Assembly (NCBI GenBank): GCA_030248065.1
Contig: JASAMV010008524.1
Coordinates: 1-28,843, forward strand
Source: Rhynchonema sp. JSB1_4
Lineage: Eukaryota > Nematoda > Chromadorea > Monhysterida > Xyalidae
Length of the DNA stretch: 28,843 nucleotides
Direction: 5' to 3'
Position numbers and translations under genes: made by a program. Positions 8,778 through 18,860 of this stretch are shown piece by piece (within the stretch, counting starts at the first letter, position 1; every line of letters begins with the position of its first letter). Below the pieces are notes generated by a model, which saw only the letters and a program-made list of their open reading frames with translations, was not told the DNA's origin and did no database searches.

Positions 8778-9826
8778 CAGTCACCATTCGTTATAGCGAT
8801 ATCAACGGGACAACGCGAAAATTATCGTTATAACGAATATATCGTTATAGCGAATTCAGCGCTTAAAGCGGCCCCGCCGCTATGTTTTTTTGGTTTTCGA
8901 CCTCGGTTTTTTCACTTATATCGTTTGTTGGCATCGAGATCAAAAACATTAGTTTTGACGAATTTCACCAAAATGGCGATTACCCACCGAAATCGATCCG
9001 CCAAGATGGTCTATCGGGAACAAAACTGTCCGATATTGACGCGCATTTGCACATGGTGATCAGGAATGACAAGAGAAATTTAAAATCACTGGGGCGTGAT
9101 ATAGGCGGCGGGTTACGGTAGCCCGATAAAACATTAGCTTTTTTGTAAATAACAAATGTTTTGTCAACCTACCGTAACGCGCCGCCTATACCACACCTCT
9201 GTGATTTGAACTTTGCTTTGGAAATCCTGATTTCCATGCACACATAGTGCGTCAATATTGGGACAGTTTGTTAACGTGCGGCCATGTTGGTGGATCGATT
9301 TCGGTGGGTAAACCTCAGTTTGGTGAAGTTCTTGAAGGTTAATGGTCTTCATCTCAGTGCCAACTAACGATTAATATGAAAAAACCGAGGTCCAAAACCA
9401 AAAAAACAATAGCGGCAGGCCCGGTTTAAGTAGGGACCTAGTGCAAAAGTAGAAATCAGGTGATCCAGCACGGCGTGCATGCTTTTTTGTGCTTTGGAAA
9501 TCATTGTGTTTGGCCGTTACACGCAATACTCGTTTCTTTGTTGATTCACATTCAATTTATTACGTATACATAATGTCACAAGCATGCAATTTGGACGTGC
9601 CATTTGGACATTTTTTTATTTTTTTGTTGCTGAGGGTCTCGAGTATCGTTATATTGAATAGAATTTGTATGGAATTTGCTTTACGGGACATCAAACGATG
9701 TCATAACATAACTATCGAATATCGCTATAGCGAATAGTTTAAGTACTGCGAATTTTCGGGACACGACTAAATGTATCGTTATAACGAATATATCGTTATA
9801 GCGAACATTATAACGAATAGTGACTG
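8778..9826. mobile_element. Pogo/Tigger-like non-autonomous element
   Basis: The ends are inverted: CAGTCACCATTCGTTATAGC at the left, and CAGTCACTATTCGTTATAA as the reverse complement of the right end. TA dinucleotides flank both (8776-8777 and 9827-9828). Subterminal repeats of ATCGTTATAACGAATATATC occur at both sides. A TA duplication and CAG-starting ends with TTATAGCGA repeats fit the pogo/Tigger branch of Tc1/mariner. There is no transposase frame. It contains a 569-bp foldback. Confidence 0.75.
8862..9430. repeat. Large foldback (inverted repeat) inside the pogo-like element
   Basis: The left arm starts CTTAAAGCGGCCCCGCCGCT, and the right arm, reverse-complemented, reads CTTAAACCGGGCCTGCCGCT. 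Both continue through TTTTTTTGGTTTT.GACCTCGG and CCACCGAAATCGATCC. The arms are about 270 bp and meet near 9120-9170. The short frames here (8882-9121, 9164-9352) mirror each other and are not genes. A transcript would fold into a long hairpin. Confidence 0.8.
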
Positions 9827-9828
9827 TA

Positions 9829-10019
9829 TGCGTCCTAAATATATGCGAAAACGTGAGCTAAAGGCTAAGCAGCTCAAGCTGAAGCCCAAGTCCAAGCCTT
9901 TTGGTTCAGGACCAAGTTCCAGCTGGTATCCGCTTTATCCGTTTTATTTACAAATCGAAAATTATTCCCCTTCTAGCACACAAAAATCCGGTTAATCCGT
10001 TTAATCATAATGAGCCTTC
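9829..10019. other. Unassigned sequence between pogo-like element and A2 3' flank
   Basis: The plus strand reads a short Lys/Pro-rich frame (repeated AAG-CC(C/A)-AAG type codons at about 9855-9900), but there is no domain or splice context. The class A 3'-flank homology resumes at about 10020. Confidence 0.4.
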
Positions 10020-10030
10020 GCGGCCCGACT

Positions 10031-10041
10031 TTTATTTTATT
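10031..10041 (-). terminator. Candidate polyadenylation signals of A2
   Basis: On the minus strand this reads AAATAAAATAAA, two AATAAA hexamers about 255-265 bases past the A2 stop, in the position conserved in A1 and A3. Confidence 0.5.
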
Positions 10042-10293
10042 TCATTGGAATCAATGAGTCAAATCATCAGTCGATTCTACAGCACTTCATGCTACGTCAA
10101 AGAAAAGGTACTCGAGAAATGAAAATCAGACGCTGGAATAAACCGGTCAATCGAATTACAACTGATAAAATGTCTGATTATTGTTTTTTGAAAGAAACCG
10201 AATTAACAGAATAGAGATCAGAACTTTTTGTCAACATTTGGTCTCGTCACTATCAGGTAACTTTTGGTAGTTTTGCACCTCATAGTCTATTTC

Positions 10294-13200
10294 TCATTCA
10301 CTTTTACTCTCATTTCTGTCCGTTCGTTCCGACCCGCCCCCGACCGTGATCGCCTGGCTGAACTGGGATGTTTCACCAGACTCACTTCTCTCCGCAGCTG
10401 CCTTTTTCGCCTTCTTTGGGTCGTTCAATGGACTGTCGTATGCCGATGCGTCTGTTGGCTCGGTGTGGTCGCCGGTCGTGGAATTGTCCGTGGGAGCAGT
10501 GGGTTGGTCACTGAAGAAACAGGTCTCTGTTTTCAGGTTCAGTTAAAAAAAGTCGCAAATATCTTTCATTCCAACCTTTTATCTTCATCTTTCCCCTTTT
10601 CTTCCTTCCCACCCCGTCGTTTCCGGAATCGGCGTGCGAGCACAACCAGACCGATTGCAATCGCGATAACAAACACGATCACAATGATGACCACAATTAT
10701 AATCACAGCCGCGTTGCTGGAGAGATCTGCAAGAATCAGAAAAGTTGACGATGAGCACTTCAGTAACCCTATCACGGTCGTTTACCTTCACAGGTTTTCC
10801 GATCGTTCGCCAGCGTTTTGCTTTCTGGACACAAGCACATGGCCTGGCCATTTTCATTGCGGCAAGATTCCTCACAACCGCCATTGTTTCCGTCACTGCA
10901 CGGATCGTTGGTGCACTTTTGGTCTTCTGTCTTTGGATTCCAACCTGGCCCTTCTTTGCCTTCTTGGCAGAACACCTCCTTTTCATTCGATATCTCGCCA
11001 TCAAAGTGCTGTTTGTCTTTGCACTTCAGTTTGGTCTTGGTGCCGACGTAGACGAATTTCAGGTCCTTGTTGTTACTGGTATTTCTCGTTTGAATTCCAT
11101 CATAGTCGGTAGCTTGCGGTAGCGTGAGGTTGACACCGACCTTTGTTACCAAAGGGCACGCTACAAGCATGAGAAAATAAAGTTAATCAGTGAAGGTTCT
11201 TATCGGTGGTTCTACTCCATTATGTTTACGGTCCTCACCTGCTTTACAAGGCTCCGGCTTCGGCTCCCACTCTCCCTCAGCTTTGCAGCCGATGGTTGTC
11301 TTGTGGTCGAGCTCAACGTTTTTATCCTTTGTGATGTATTTGTCTTTGCACTGTACTATCACGCTGCTGCCTTGATGGACCGGCAGAGGTCGGCCTTCGG
11401 TCGTGGATGTTATTTTGAGGTGCAGCTGGTCGAGACGGGTGATGTTGCAATCTGGAACAATTTTATTGTTGTTCTTTTAGGATTAAGCAAGTGATTTGTT
11501 TTAGCGATGGTGTGTGTGTGATGTGGCAACCTGCAATAACTCTAGTGAAATTCTGTGTTTGACGTTAATGGCTGTTTTAGTTCTGTCAGATACCATAGTT
11601 CAAGTTTGAACCATAGTTCAAGCAAGCAGAACCAGAAGAACGGTCGGCCAAGCATGTACGGATCCGTGAGGTGCCGTTTTTTGGGCACCCTTCATCTGGA
11701 ATCGTTCAGTTTCCTTTATTGCAATGATGCTTATCGGAATTTCAAGCTTTCCTTCACATGTGACATTCATCGAGATGCCGTGATAGAAGGTTGCGTTGTT
11801 CTGATCTTGTGGCATTGGCAGGCCTTTCTCCTTGTGATGAAAATGCGTCCTCTTTTCTACAGTCTGTAAATGTGTCGTGCAGCGCGTTGTCTGACTTACC
11901 GACAAGCACTGATGCTGTTCCCATGGCAATAACGGGGAGCGCATGTGCATTCCAAAATCCTTTGTGAACAGAAAATGGCTTTCTTTGACTGGGGCTCGAA
12001 CCCAGGTCCTCCGCCTAACCGGGGCATTGCTCTACCAACTGAGCTATCGAAGTGCCTGCCCTTGGACGCAAAGTTTTTGATGGTCATATACATACGCAAT
12101 TGTGATTGCCGTTTCTGCTGTGATGTTCCCATGGCAGACCGCCCTTCTGGTTCTGTTACCCCCCTTGCCCCACGCCTAAATTCACAAGCAAGCGCGTTGG
12201 CGTGCGAGATGAGCACGCTTTTGTATTCACGGCGGCAAATTTTGGTTGAGCTGTACTTTGTCATAGAGTTGGCGCGCTAATTTCGACCAGCGTGAAAGTC
12301 GTTCATCGGAGGGGGACAGCTTTACGTTGGTCGAAATTAATGCGCCAACTCTGGCAACCATAATTCGCAGCAACCGCACCGCAACACATACTGTCCTCAG
12401 TTCAAAATGCTGCTGACAATAATAGTTCTACACGTGAACAACGCAAGCGTGTCGATTGTACGGTAACAGCAGGCTGAAGGCAGAGCGCTGCAGTAACCGC
12501 CTAAACGAATGACAGCATTGGTATTTATTCAAAAAAATGTTAGTCGCCGTATCTACTCATAGCAACACAATAAATGTCTTTTTAAAATAGGTGAATCTAT
12601 TGTTACACAAGTGAACCCTATTAATGAAAGCAAAGCCAAAAGAGACTCCACTTCACGCATTCAGTCCTCACCTTTGGTGCAAGCAGGCACCGTTCCATCG
12701 ACACTTTGCTTGACCGGGATCCTCCATTTGCCTCCTTCACACGTGATCTTCATTTCGACCTTCCCCTCAGCCCAACTGTATCCTTCTTTGCATTTGACGG
12801 TGATCGATTCGGACGATTTCACTGTGATTGGGACTGGCTTGTCGGTGATGTTGAAGTGGGCGTCGTTGGTGGGCAGAGGCACGGAGCACTCTGGAACAGC
12901 GCCACGTTAGCTGCTTGGTTTTCCCAAACTCAAACTGAGAACAGCTCACCAACAGATCGATGTTGACAAACGAAGGCATTCTGGTTGCCGCATGCGTTAA
13001 CCGAGGCTTTTTTGAATACTTGATAAAAGACCAAGCAATTACCAGCGGCTTCCTCGACATTCATGACGATGTCTGACTCAGCTGCTTTGGTGTCTTCGTA
13101 GCTGCCTTCCACCCATTCATAGGAACCGTCAGCTGTGTTTTTGTGAACGCCAATCCAGATTTGACCCGTGAATTCCTTGAATTGATTAAATTGGACAGTG

Positions 13201-13638
13201 CAATTGGGGTAGAAAATTTGCATTATTAACGGTTCGATGCACAAAACTGTGTTGATTTAATCTCTTTACATCGTACATGTGTATTTCTGTGTTCACAAAG
13301 TCAAGCACAGTACCAACCAGCTGGTTCTCGAGAAAATCAGCGAAATCCTTAGCTGTCATTGTTGGAGTCACCAGCACTCCGGCGCCAACGTTTTCGGATG
13401 CAATAGTTTCACAATAGCCCTTGGCGAACTGCCAATCGGTTTTGGGGTTGGGATTACTGTCAAAGAATGTGTAGCATTTGTCTTCGTAAAAAGCGGCTTT
13501 GCCGATTGATTTGTCCGGGAGAGCTTGCATTATCTTTTCACATCCCGTTTTCAAATTTTCATTTTCACTCGCCACGTGTCTGCTTGTGAGTGTGAGGGCG
13601 ATGAGCAGCAGCAGACGCTGGCAGATGGCGAGGGTCAT
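10294..13638 (-). CDS. Class A receptor A2: CTLD-CCP-CCP-CCP-EGF-TM, long tail
   Basis: The spliced CDS is complement(join(10294..10510, 10576..10726, 10786..11160, 11239..11451, 12672..12890, 12950..13175, 13318..13638)), 1722 nt, 573 aa, with consistent phases. The start at 13636-13638 gives the signal peptide MTLAICQRLLLLIALTLTS; an upstream in-frame ATG would add a segment that A1 and B2 lack. The CTLD (about 30-182) shows CYTFFD, FAKGYC, GVLVTP, then IWIGV, YEWVEG and NAFVCQH. CCPs cover about 183-255, 256-326 and 327-407. A full six-Cys EGF follows (NDPC, GGC, ESC, AMC, LC, KTC; C-x6-C-x3-C-x8-C-x-C spacing), then a TM helix of Val/Ile, the basic RRFRKRR, and the tail with SAYDSPL. The optional CCP2 exon (about 11670-11863) is frameshifted and must be skipped. 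This is the most complete class A gene. Confidence 0.8.
11670..11863 (-). pseudogene. A2 CCP2 exon, decayed by frameshifts
   Basis: It aligns with the A1 and B2 optional CCP exon (QDQNNATFYHGISMNVTCEG is still readable), but indels break it. About 2 nt are lost near 11830, 1 nt is lost where the B2 copy has CACGTGC (so the third Cys disappears), and 1 nt is gained near the end where the TAG of the other copies would be. The downstream hydrophobic stretch (AWPTVLLVLLA) survives. Decay beside otherwise intact exons supports routine skipping of this exon. Confidence 0.75.
11929..12123 (-). mobile_element. tRNA-derived SINE-like insertion with 13-bp TSD
   Basis: TGTTCCCATGGCA occurs at 11916-11928 and again at 12124-12136, flanking 195 bp that other family members lack here. 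The insert contains a tRNA-like core on the minus strand. It lies in the intron before the decayed CCP2 exon of A2. The tRNA-like part is internal rather than at the 5' end, so a retroposed tRNA with flanks is also possible. Confidence 0.6.
11981..12053 (-). tRNA. tRNA-like sequence (degenerate, Tyr-tRNA-like arm)
   Basis: On the minus strand an A box (TAGCTCAGTTGGTAGAGC) and a B box (GGTTCGAGCC) are separated as in a tRNA. The ends CTTCGA and TCAAAG pair at five of six positions. The start resembles animal tRNA-Tyr. The anticodon arm is poor: position 33 is not T and the stem is weak. I therefore read it as a SINE or pseudo-tRNA, not a working gene. Confidence 0.6.
12265..12352. repeat. 88-bp hairpin MITE
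   Basis: The left arm AGAGTTGGCGCGCTAATTTC and the right arm (reverse complement AGAGTTGGCGCATTAATTTC) both continue into GACCA(G/A)CGT. There is a short loop, and no coding potential. It sits in the A2 intron upstream of the CCP2 exon. Confidence 0.85.
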
Positions 13639-13700
13639 GATGTTCGGATGGAGGGCAACGATGAATGAAATGAAGTAAAATGATGCAAATAGAACGCTTA

Positions 13701-13709
13701 TTTTATATA
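13701..13709 (-). promoter_or_regulatory. TATA box of A2
   Basis: The minus strand reads GTATATAAAATAAGCG about 65 bases upstream of the ATG, at the position aligned with the TATA boxes of A1 and B2. Confidence 0.65.
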
Positions 13710-13831
13710 CTGTTCGGAATGGACTGTGTGCCACGAATCATACGGTGATCACGTGTCATTTCTTTTTCTTTTGAAATCGATAGTGCCAGCACGATGGAAA
13801 ACACCAATACTGTATACTATATCAATACGCA

Positions 13832-15083
13832 CTCTCCGGGAAGAGTCTGTAAAATAATTTTACCGAGGATATCGGTAAAAAATAAAAACGCTGACTATCT
13901 GTAATTTTTACAGATTATATGTAAAAATTACAGACACTTTGTAAACGTTACAAACTGTCTGTAAAAAATGGGTGAAAGCGCGGGAATCAAGAATGTTTCA
14001 AATGAAAATGTTCCTTACTTATTGATAACGTTGTGTTGTCACTTATCCCTGCTTTTGCTTTAACAAACTGTGTGTCTTTATTCAGCAGCTGCTAAAAATG
14101 TGAACTTTAATTATTCCGATGCGCAATTCTTGTCAAATTTCGCAAGATTCATCGCGTCAGGTCCACAAATTGACACAAGATGATAACTCGAACAAAACTA
14201 TATAGCAGGTAAATTTATGGAACAGGGACTGGACTTTGATCTTCGTGCTTTGTGCGGATTTTGAAACCTTTTTTGTGTTGATTTACGTGTGGTTAATTTG
14301 CCCAAAAATCCACCCAAGCTCCGCCCACCCTGAAAAATAAGGCCTAAGCCTACGCCTGTGCTCAAGCATAGGACCGTGTTTAGGCACAGAAAAGTGGGCG
14401 AATTATGGGTGGATTTTTGGGCAATGAAATAAACTTCTTCATTTCAACAAAATTATATTCACTGCTATTACTATCGTTTGAGAATGCTCGTAAGTCTCAA
14501 TGTTACAGGACCGGACTAATCAATTCGATTGGAACTCAACTCGGTTCGTTTCGTCGCCAACAGGATCGGCTGGTCAGAAAGGCTGATGCGCATCATCACG
14601 TCGGTGTCAATAATGCAAACCGTCTAACACTAAACGCAACTGATTGCCGCAATTTATTGAAGGCGAGATCTACTCCAAAATGAACTCGTACCTCACTATT
14701 ATAGCTCGCCTACACACCTTATGGTACTTTTTAGTACTCATATAGATTGTTCTCAACCATATACGTGTTTTGGTGGGTATTTACAGTATATACTTATGTA
14801 TGTATGTATGCTGTCATTGTACACAAGTAACAAGTGATATTATGGACAAAAGCAGCCTGTTGCAGTGGAAATAAAATCACCGATAAAGTCTGTAAAGTTC
14901 CACTTTTACCAACTGTCTGTAAATTTACCAACATTCTGTAAAGCGGCAGCTGCTATGCAACACACGTAATATTTCACAGACAGTCTGTAAATTTTACAGA
15001 CAGTTTATGTGCTCAAAATTTTAACGAGAATCTGTAAAATTTTTACCGAATTCGGTAAAATTCGGCCAAAATTTCCCGGAGAG
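13832..15083. mobile_element. TIR element (about 1.25 kb) in the A2 upstream region
   Basis: CTCTCCGGGAA at 13832-13842 is matched by TTCCCGGAGAG at 15073-15083. Many TCTGTAAA/TTTACAGA and TTTTACCGA..TCGGTAAA subterminal repeats crowd both ends. The duplicated upstream spacer is split by the insertion: its two halves resume at about 13825 and 15090. No transposase is seen; a plus-strand frame at 14405-14683 has no recognisable domain. I could not settle a target duplication. Confidence 0.7.
14298..14424. mobile_element. 127-bp MITE nested in the TIR element
   Basis: Inverted ends TTGCCCAAAAATCCACCC (14298-14315) and GGGTGGATTTTTGGGCAA (14407-14424) extend about 30 bp with CGCCCAC on each side. 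It has a GC-rich centre and no coding capacity. It is inserted within the larger 13832-15083 element. Confidence 0.8.
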
Positions 15084-15330
15084 CACATACCTGCATATTG
15101 CACGATATTTCTAATAACAGCGCGCATGTGCAAAATGAATTTCGGTACGCAAATGCCCGACATTGAAATGTCATATAATTATTTTCTGATTGATCTGATG
15201 TCCCCGAATTCAATTGGATTCCTGTCAACTAAGCTGCCCAATTATTATGGAAGACTCATTACTATTGTGGTCAGTTCATCGTGCAGAGGGTCTGGAGGGA
15301 ACACTCATTACGGATTTGAAAATGAGCGGA

Positions 15331-15633
15331 TTAAACGGAATCCCTGTAATGAGCTTTCCCCAGAGCCGTTTCCCAGGAAGACATGGTATATAAATGACAT
15401 ATGCTCGCTTCCCACCACTGGACGTTTTGGATAACGTCCGAACCATAGGGGCATGCATGCGGGGTACCGAGATCCAACTCCAAACTGTCAGAAGTAACTG
15501 AACTATACGTTGGTAAAAATACAATGTTATACTTGGACTCTGGCCTCTCCGCATCAAGGTATAGATATTTCGCTTTTGACATGTAGAAATTTTCTCTTCC
15601 AAAATATTGTTTCCATTTGGGTACCGAATCGAA
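15331..15633 (-). other. Possible coding exon, unrecognised product
   Basis: After an acceptor-like CTAG at 15634-15637 the frame reads a compositionally normal peptide of about 100 residues (segments PKWKQYFGRENFY, LYLDAERPESKYNIVFLP, GTPHACPYGSDVIQNVQWW) to a stop at 15331. The sequence looks protein-like, but I know no matching family and see no clear donor. It could be a relic exon or chance. It lies outside the duplicated receptor blocks. Confidence 0.3.
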
Positions 15634-15715
15634 CTAGTCGACTCACGTGAACGACATGTGACCAATCTGAGTTCGGCAGATGGCGACTTTGTGATCGACG
15701 GAAATGGAACTTAAA

Positions 15716-16168
15716 TCAAAAAATGAAATGAAAGAGAAGGTCAATAATCCGCATGCCCCGACAATCGTGCCACAAAGTAGCATCAGGCTGGCGCGTCAAG
15801 CAAAAGAATGGGGCGCCAACTATCAATTCCGATGATGCGCCGATGTGAACATTGTGAACAAATGGGGACCACAATGTTTCAACGGAGGAGTGGTGACGGC
15901 GGTCGGGTGTCAATGCCAGACTTGGCCGCGCAAACACACCGAAGAATGTTGTTAGTACAAAGGTAAGAGTTGGGATCATGGGATTTAGTGCGCATGCTGT
16001 TGCTCCACAAACCTCTTTATAGTAAACACTGAACAGCACAGGACCACCCGTCGTTAAATATTCCAGATTACTGAGAGTTATAGACACCGAAAAGACACGT
16101 ACAGGCCAATGAAAAACGTGCGGCACAGGGTTCGCACGTATGACCGTTGGCTTCCGTGTGCCTGACAA
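15716..16168 (-). other. 150-codon open frame, unrecognised
   Basis: An ATG-started frame on the minus strand has one moderately hydrophobic stretch (MIPTLTFVLTTFFGVFA) and no domain I can name. There is no TATA or Kozak support and no paralogue in the window. It may be a non-coding open frame or part of an unrelated gene. The neighbouring 16169-16585 shows nothing. Confidence 0.2.
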
Positions 16169-16585
16169 TAATAGTTATTATTCTTTGTCCCGTTTGAGTA
16201 ACAAGTCAGATTTCCTGTTATCCGGTTTTCAGTATGACTTATGTACAATATGTGTGTTCAGTATGATTATTTTTATGCCCACTTTGAAACATCAGTTGAC
16301 TGCGATCGGTTCGGTGGCTGCGGCCGAGGCATCTGCGTGTCGTCACGTCACGAGGCGGTGATGCGCAAACAGTGCTACTGTCCTTGGGGACGGTATTAAA
16401 CTGTGCGATAAGCAAGTCTGTATACTTGCCCTGTATACATAAGTGTACAAACGCAGTCCATGCTGCACATTTTCATAATAAATATTTTATCCTTACCCTA
16501 AAATATAAACATTTTATCTACTTTTGTTTACTGTTTTTAAATCTTGCTCTGATTGCTTTTTGGATTCAGAAAAAAGCGGGGATGG

Positions 16586-16858
16586 TATAGTAAGTTTCCA
16601 AATTCGTTGCCTCATGCATTTTTACAGACGCAGGAAAACTCCCGTTCGAAGTCGAAGCAGGCAACAAGCTCAACACACAGTCAACAAGCGACGCAGCTGG
16701 CTCGTGTGGGTTTCTAATGTTTCAGTCACACGAGCTGTGTGTGTCAGCTGCGTGGCTTGTTGACTGTGTGTTAAACTGGTTGCCTGCTTCGACTTCGAAC
16801 GGGAGTTTCCCTGCGTCTGTAAGAATGCATGAGGCAACGAAATTAGAAATTTACTATA
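16586..16858. mobile_element. Foldback element, arms about 125 bp
   Basis: The left arm from TATAGTAAGTTTCCAAATTC is matched by the right arm read backwards from 16858 (TATAGTAAATTTCTAATTTC). Both carry TCGTTGCCTCATGCATT, CAGACGCAGG.AAACTCCCG, TTCGAAGTCGAAGCAGGCAA and ACACACAGTCAACAAGC. Only a short spacer separates them. The frames within are mirror images and not genes. Confidence 0.9.
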
Positions 16859-16975
16859 GTAGAGCCAGCCCTGAACTTCATAGCCGCAATAAGGCCCCTG
16901 TGCACAAACATGCGCATACATCAAAATATAGCGATGTTTAATTGAGGCAAAACCTTATGATTAAACAACGCTTAC

Positions 16976-17128
16976 CGATTTCGCTGCAACTTTGCACATT
17001 AACTAGGCCTAGCCCAAAACAGTCACACACAGCCAGTTCCCATACCAGCTCTCTGTCTGAGCCCGGACTGCCGAATGTTGAAAAGTTTAGAACCGACCTC
17101 CACACATTGAATTCCAAGTACTTGGTCG
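16976..17128 (-). other. Possible further exon of the Glu-Pro-repeat gene
   Basis: After an AG at 17129-17130 the phase-0 frame reads YLEFNVWRSVLNF, then SDRELVWELAVCDC, ending ATC G|GTAAGCG at 16975. It fits the phase of the 17296-17510 exon and shares a DR-x(7,8)-Cys pattern with it, loosely like dermatopontin repeats. The acceptor lacks a pyrimidine tract, so this is tentative. Confidence 0.25.
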
Positions 17129-17295
17129 TTGCATGAGTTCTCGCCATGCCGGTTCAAATTAGATTTTTCATAAACGCCTGTTCTTTTATTTGATACCTTA
17201 TTCAACCCGATTTGGAAGAAAATGGTTTCAGATGTATTTTCATACTTAATCGCATGAAGCAATGCAATCAGCTGTGATTTTTACAAGTAACCTAC

Positions 17296-17888
17296 CTGTG
17301 ACTGGTTTCCTGAACATGACAATGCGTCTGCTTCTAATCTGGGTGGCCTTGGCTGCTTGCAGGTCGTCTTCACCCCGTAGAATCTGTCCTCCATCGGCAT
17401 GCTCCGGTCACGAGTGCAATAGTCACCGACACGTTGCAGTTGATGGTGACCAAATTGCATAAGTTGACCGATCACCATGTCTGTGCAATCCTTTGGATGC
17501 TCGTACACGGCTGTGAAACATCAACAAGACCAGTTTATATTTGGGCGTATACGAAAAATATGACTTCCATTAACAAAACAAAACGTACGAGGTGCTGGCC
17601 CGGGTTCCGGTTTCACTTCGCTCTCTGGCTTCGGTTCTGATTCCGATCCACCTTCGGGTTCGCTTTTTGGTTCCGGTTCGGCGCCTATTTCAGGTTGGGG
17701 TTCTGATTCCGCTTGAGGTTCGGGTTCGGGTTCTGACTCACTTTTAGCTTCGGGTTCAGGTTCTAGTTCACTTTTAGGTTCGGGTTCTGGTTCCGGTCCC
17801 GTGCTTTTCTCAGGCTCAGATTCGGGCTCCGGTTCAACGCGAGTCCCTCAGTCTGGTTCCGGTTCTGGTCTTCCAATTTCAGGTTCGG
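17296..17888 (-). CDS. Glu-Pro-repeat, Cys-rich protein fragment (two exons)
   Basis: Exon 17589-17888 encodes an acidic Glu-Pro repeat ([21 protein letters not shown] blocks) and ends C|GTACGT. Exon 17296-17510, after acceptor TTTCACAG, starts in the matching phase: [39 protein letters not shown], and ends CAG|GTAGGT. It looks like an extracellular stalk plus a Cys-rich module; the family is unknown. An in-frame TGA at about 17844 interrupts the repeat, and at about 17890 the frame abuts an inverted receptor tail exon, so the 5' part of the gene is missing. It is partial and probably a pseudogene. Confidence 0.45.
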
Positions 17889-17890
17889 GT

Positions 17891-18007
17891 CCATTGAATG
17901 ACCCAGAGAAGGCGAAGAAGGCAGCGGCGGAGTGTAGTGAGACTGGTGAAACATCACAATTCAGCCAAGCAATCACGGTCGGGGCGGGTCGGAACGAACG
18001 GACAAAA
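17891..18007 (+). pseudogene. Inverted fragment of class A tail exon
   Basis: On the plus strand, opposite to all other copies, the frame reads PLNDPEKAKKAAAECSETGE then TSQFSQAITVG. One G is missing in the GTCGGGG run, so the frame shifts to GRNERTK and stops. The Tyr-containing first half is absent; at 17890 it is joined to the Glu-Pro-repeat sequence. Some 3' flank follows (to about 18060). This is a rearrangement product. Confidence 0.8.
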
Positions 18008-18060
18008 TGAAAATAACAGTGAATGAGGGACCTACACACCTAGGTGACAAAAATAGCACA

Positions 18061-18405
18061 AATATCTGATAGCACTACCGTTTCACAGATCGGTGGGGCT
18101 ACAGTATAAAAGAAACTATGGTGCCGAAGAAGCATGCGCTGACTTATAATTTAAAAAACTGAGGCCCATCACTTCTTTATGAGTCGTTTTGGTGGTTAAA
18201 CTAAGCGCCGCAGGCGGGATTTTGGGAAATTTGACCCAACTTAGAAAATAGTTTCAAAAATTTATGCCTCAAAAAGGCCATTTTTGGAAGAATTAGGCAA
18301 TTTTATTTTTCCGAAAAGCTCGTGTTTTTTAAATTAAAAGAACAGAATATCTTGCTCTTCAAAAAAATTTTTTAGAGATTTTTTTAACCACTGTTTTTTT
18401 TAAAC
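18061..18405. other. AT-rich stretch, no gene seen
   Basis: Poly-A/T runs predominate, with no domain, repeat or splice pattern that I can support. The class A 3'-flank block resumes at about 18406. Confidence 0.4.
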
Positions 18406-18860
18406 AACCCTGATGGGCACTCTGTGTGTGCGATGATTATTCAGACAGCCTGAGATTGAAACGTTATGCACGTATTTTCCAGTGATCTGTTATGATGCCC
18501 TCAATTTTAGACGTCAGCGGATCTAGCTGAAATCGCCTCATTGCTTTTATTTGTTTTCACACCAATCAATGTCAAATCATCAGTGGATTACAGATTACTG
18601 CACTTCAAAATGCATCAAAGACACTTACTCCGAAAAATGAAAATCAGGCGCCAAAAAAATCTTTGCCAATTGAATTACAATTTATAAACTGTCTCTGATA
18701 ATCTTGCGTTTTGAAAGAATAATTGAACTGGCCAAATATCGCGTCAAAGTGTTTCATTAAATAATTAATGTTGACAGAAATAACAGAATAAAGATCAGAA
18801 ACAATTTGATCTCATCACCTGCAGATATTTTTGGTATTTTTGCACTTCGCAGTCTGGCCC

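Noticed and set aside
8882..9352. Open frames within the pogo-like element as a transposase
   Set aside because: The two frames are mirror images across the foldback and contain no catalytic or DNA-binding motif.
10264..11112. 282-codon plus-strand open frame
   Set aside because: It lies antisense across the A2 tail, TM and CCP/EGF exons, which have conserved splice sites and domains on the minus strand. Similar plus-strand frames occur over the same exons of A1 and A3, so it is a shadow.
12661..12970. Plus-strand frames over the A2 CCP1 exon
   Set aside because: They are antisense shadows of an exon with a clear CCP cysteine pattern and matching splice phases.
13186..13734. Upstream in-frame ATG extending A2 by 32 residues
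   Set aside because: It lies upstream of or at the TATA box region, would place the signal peptide internally, and is not present in A1 or B2.
14405..14683. Plus-strand frame inside the TIR element as a gene
   Set aside because: It starts within a nested MITE, has no domain and no splice or promoter support.
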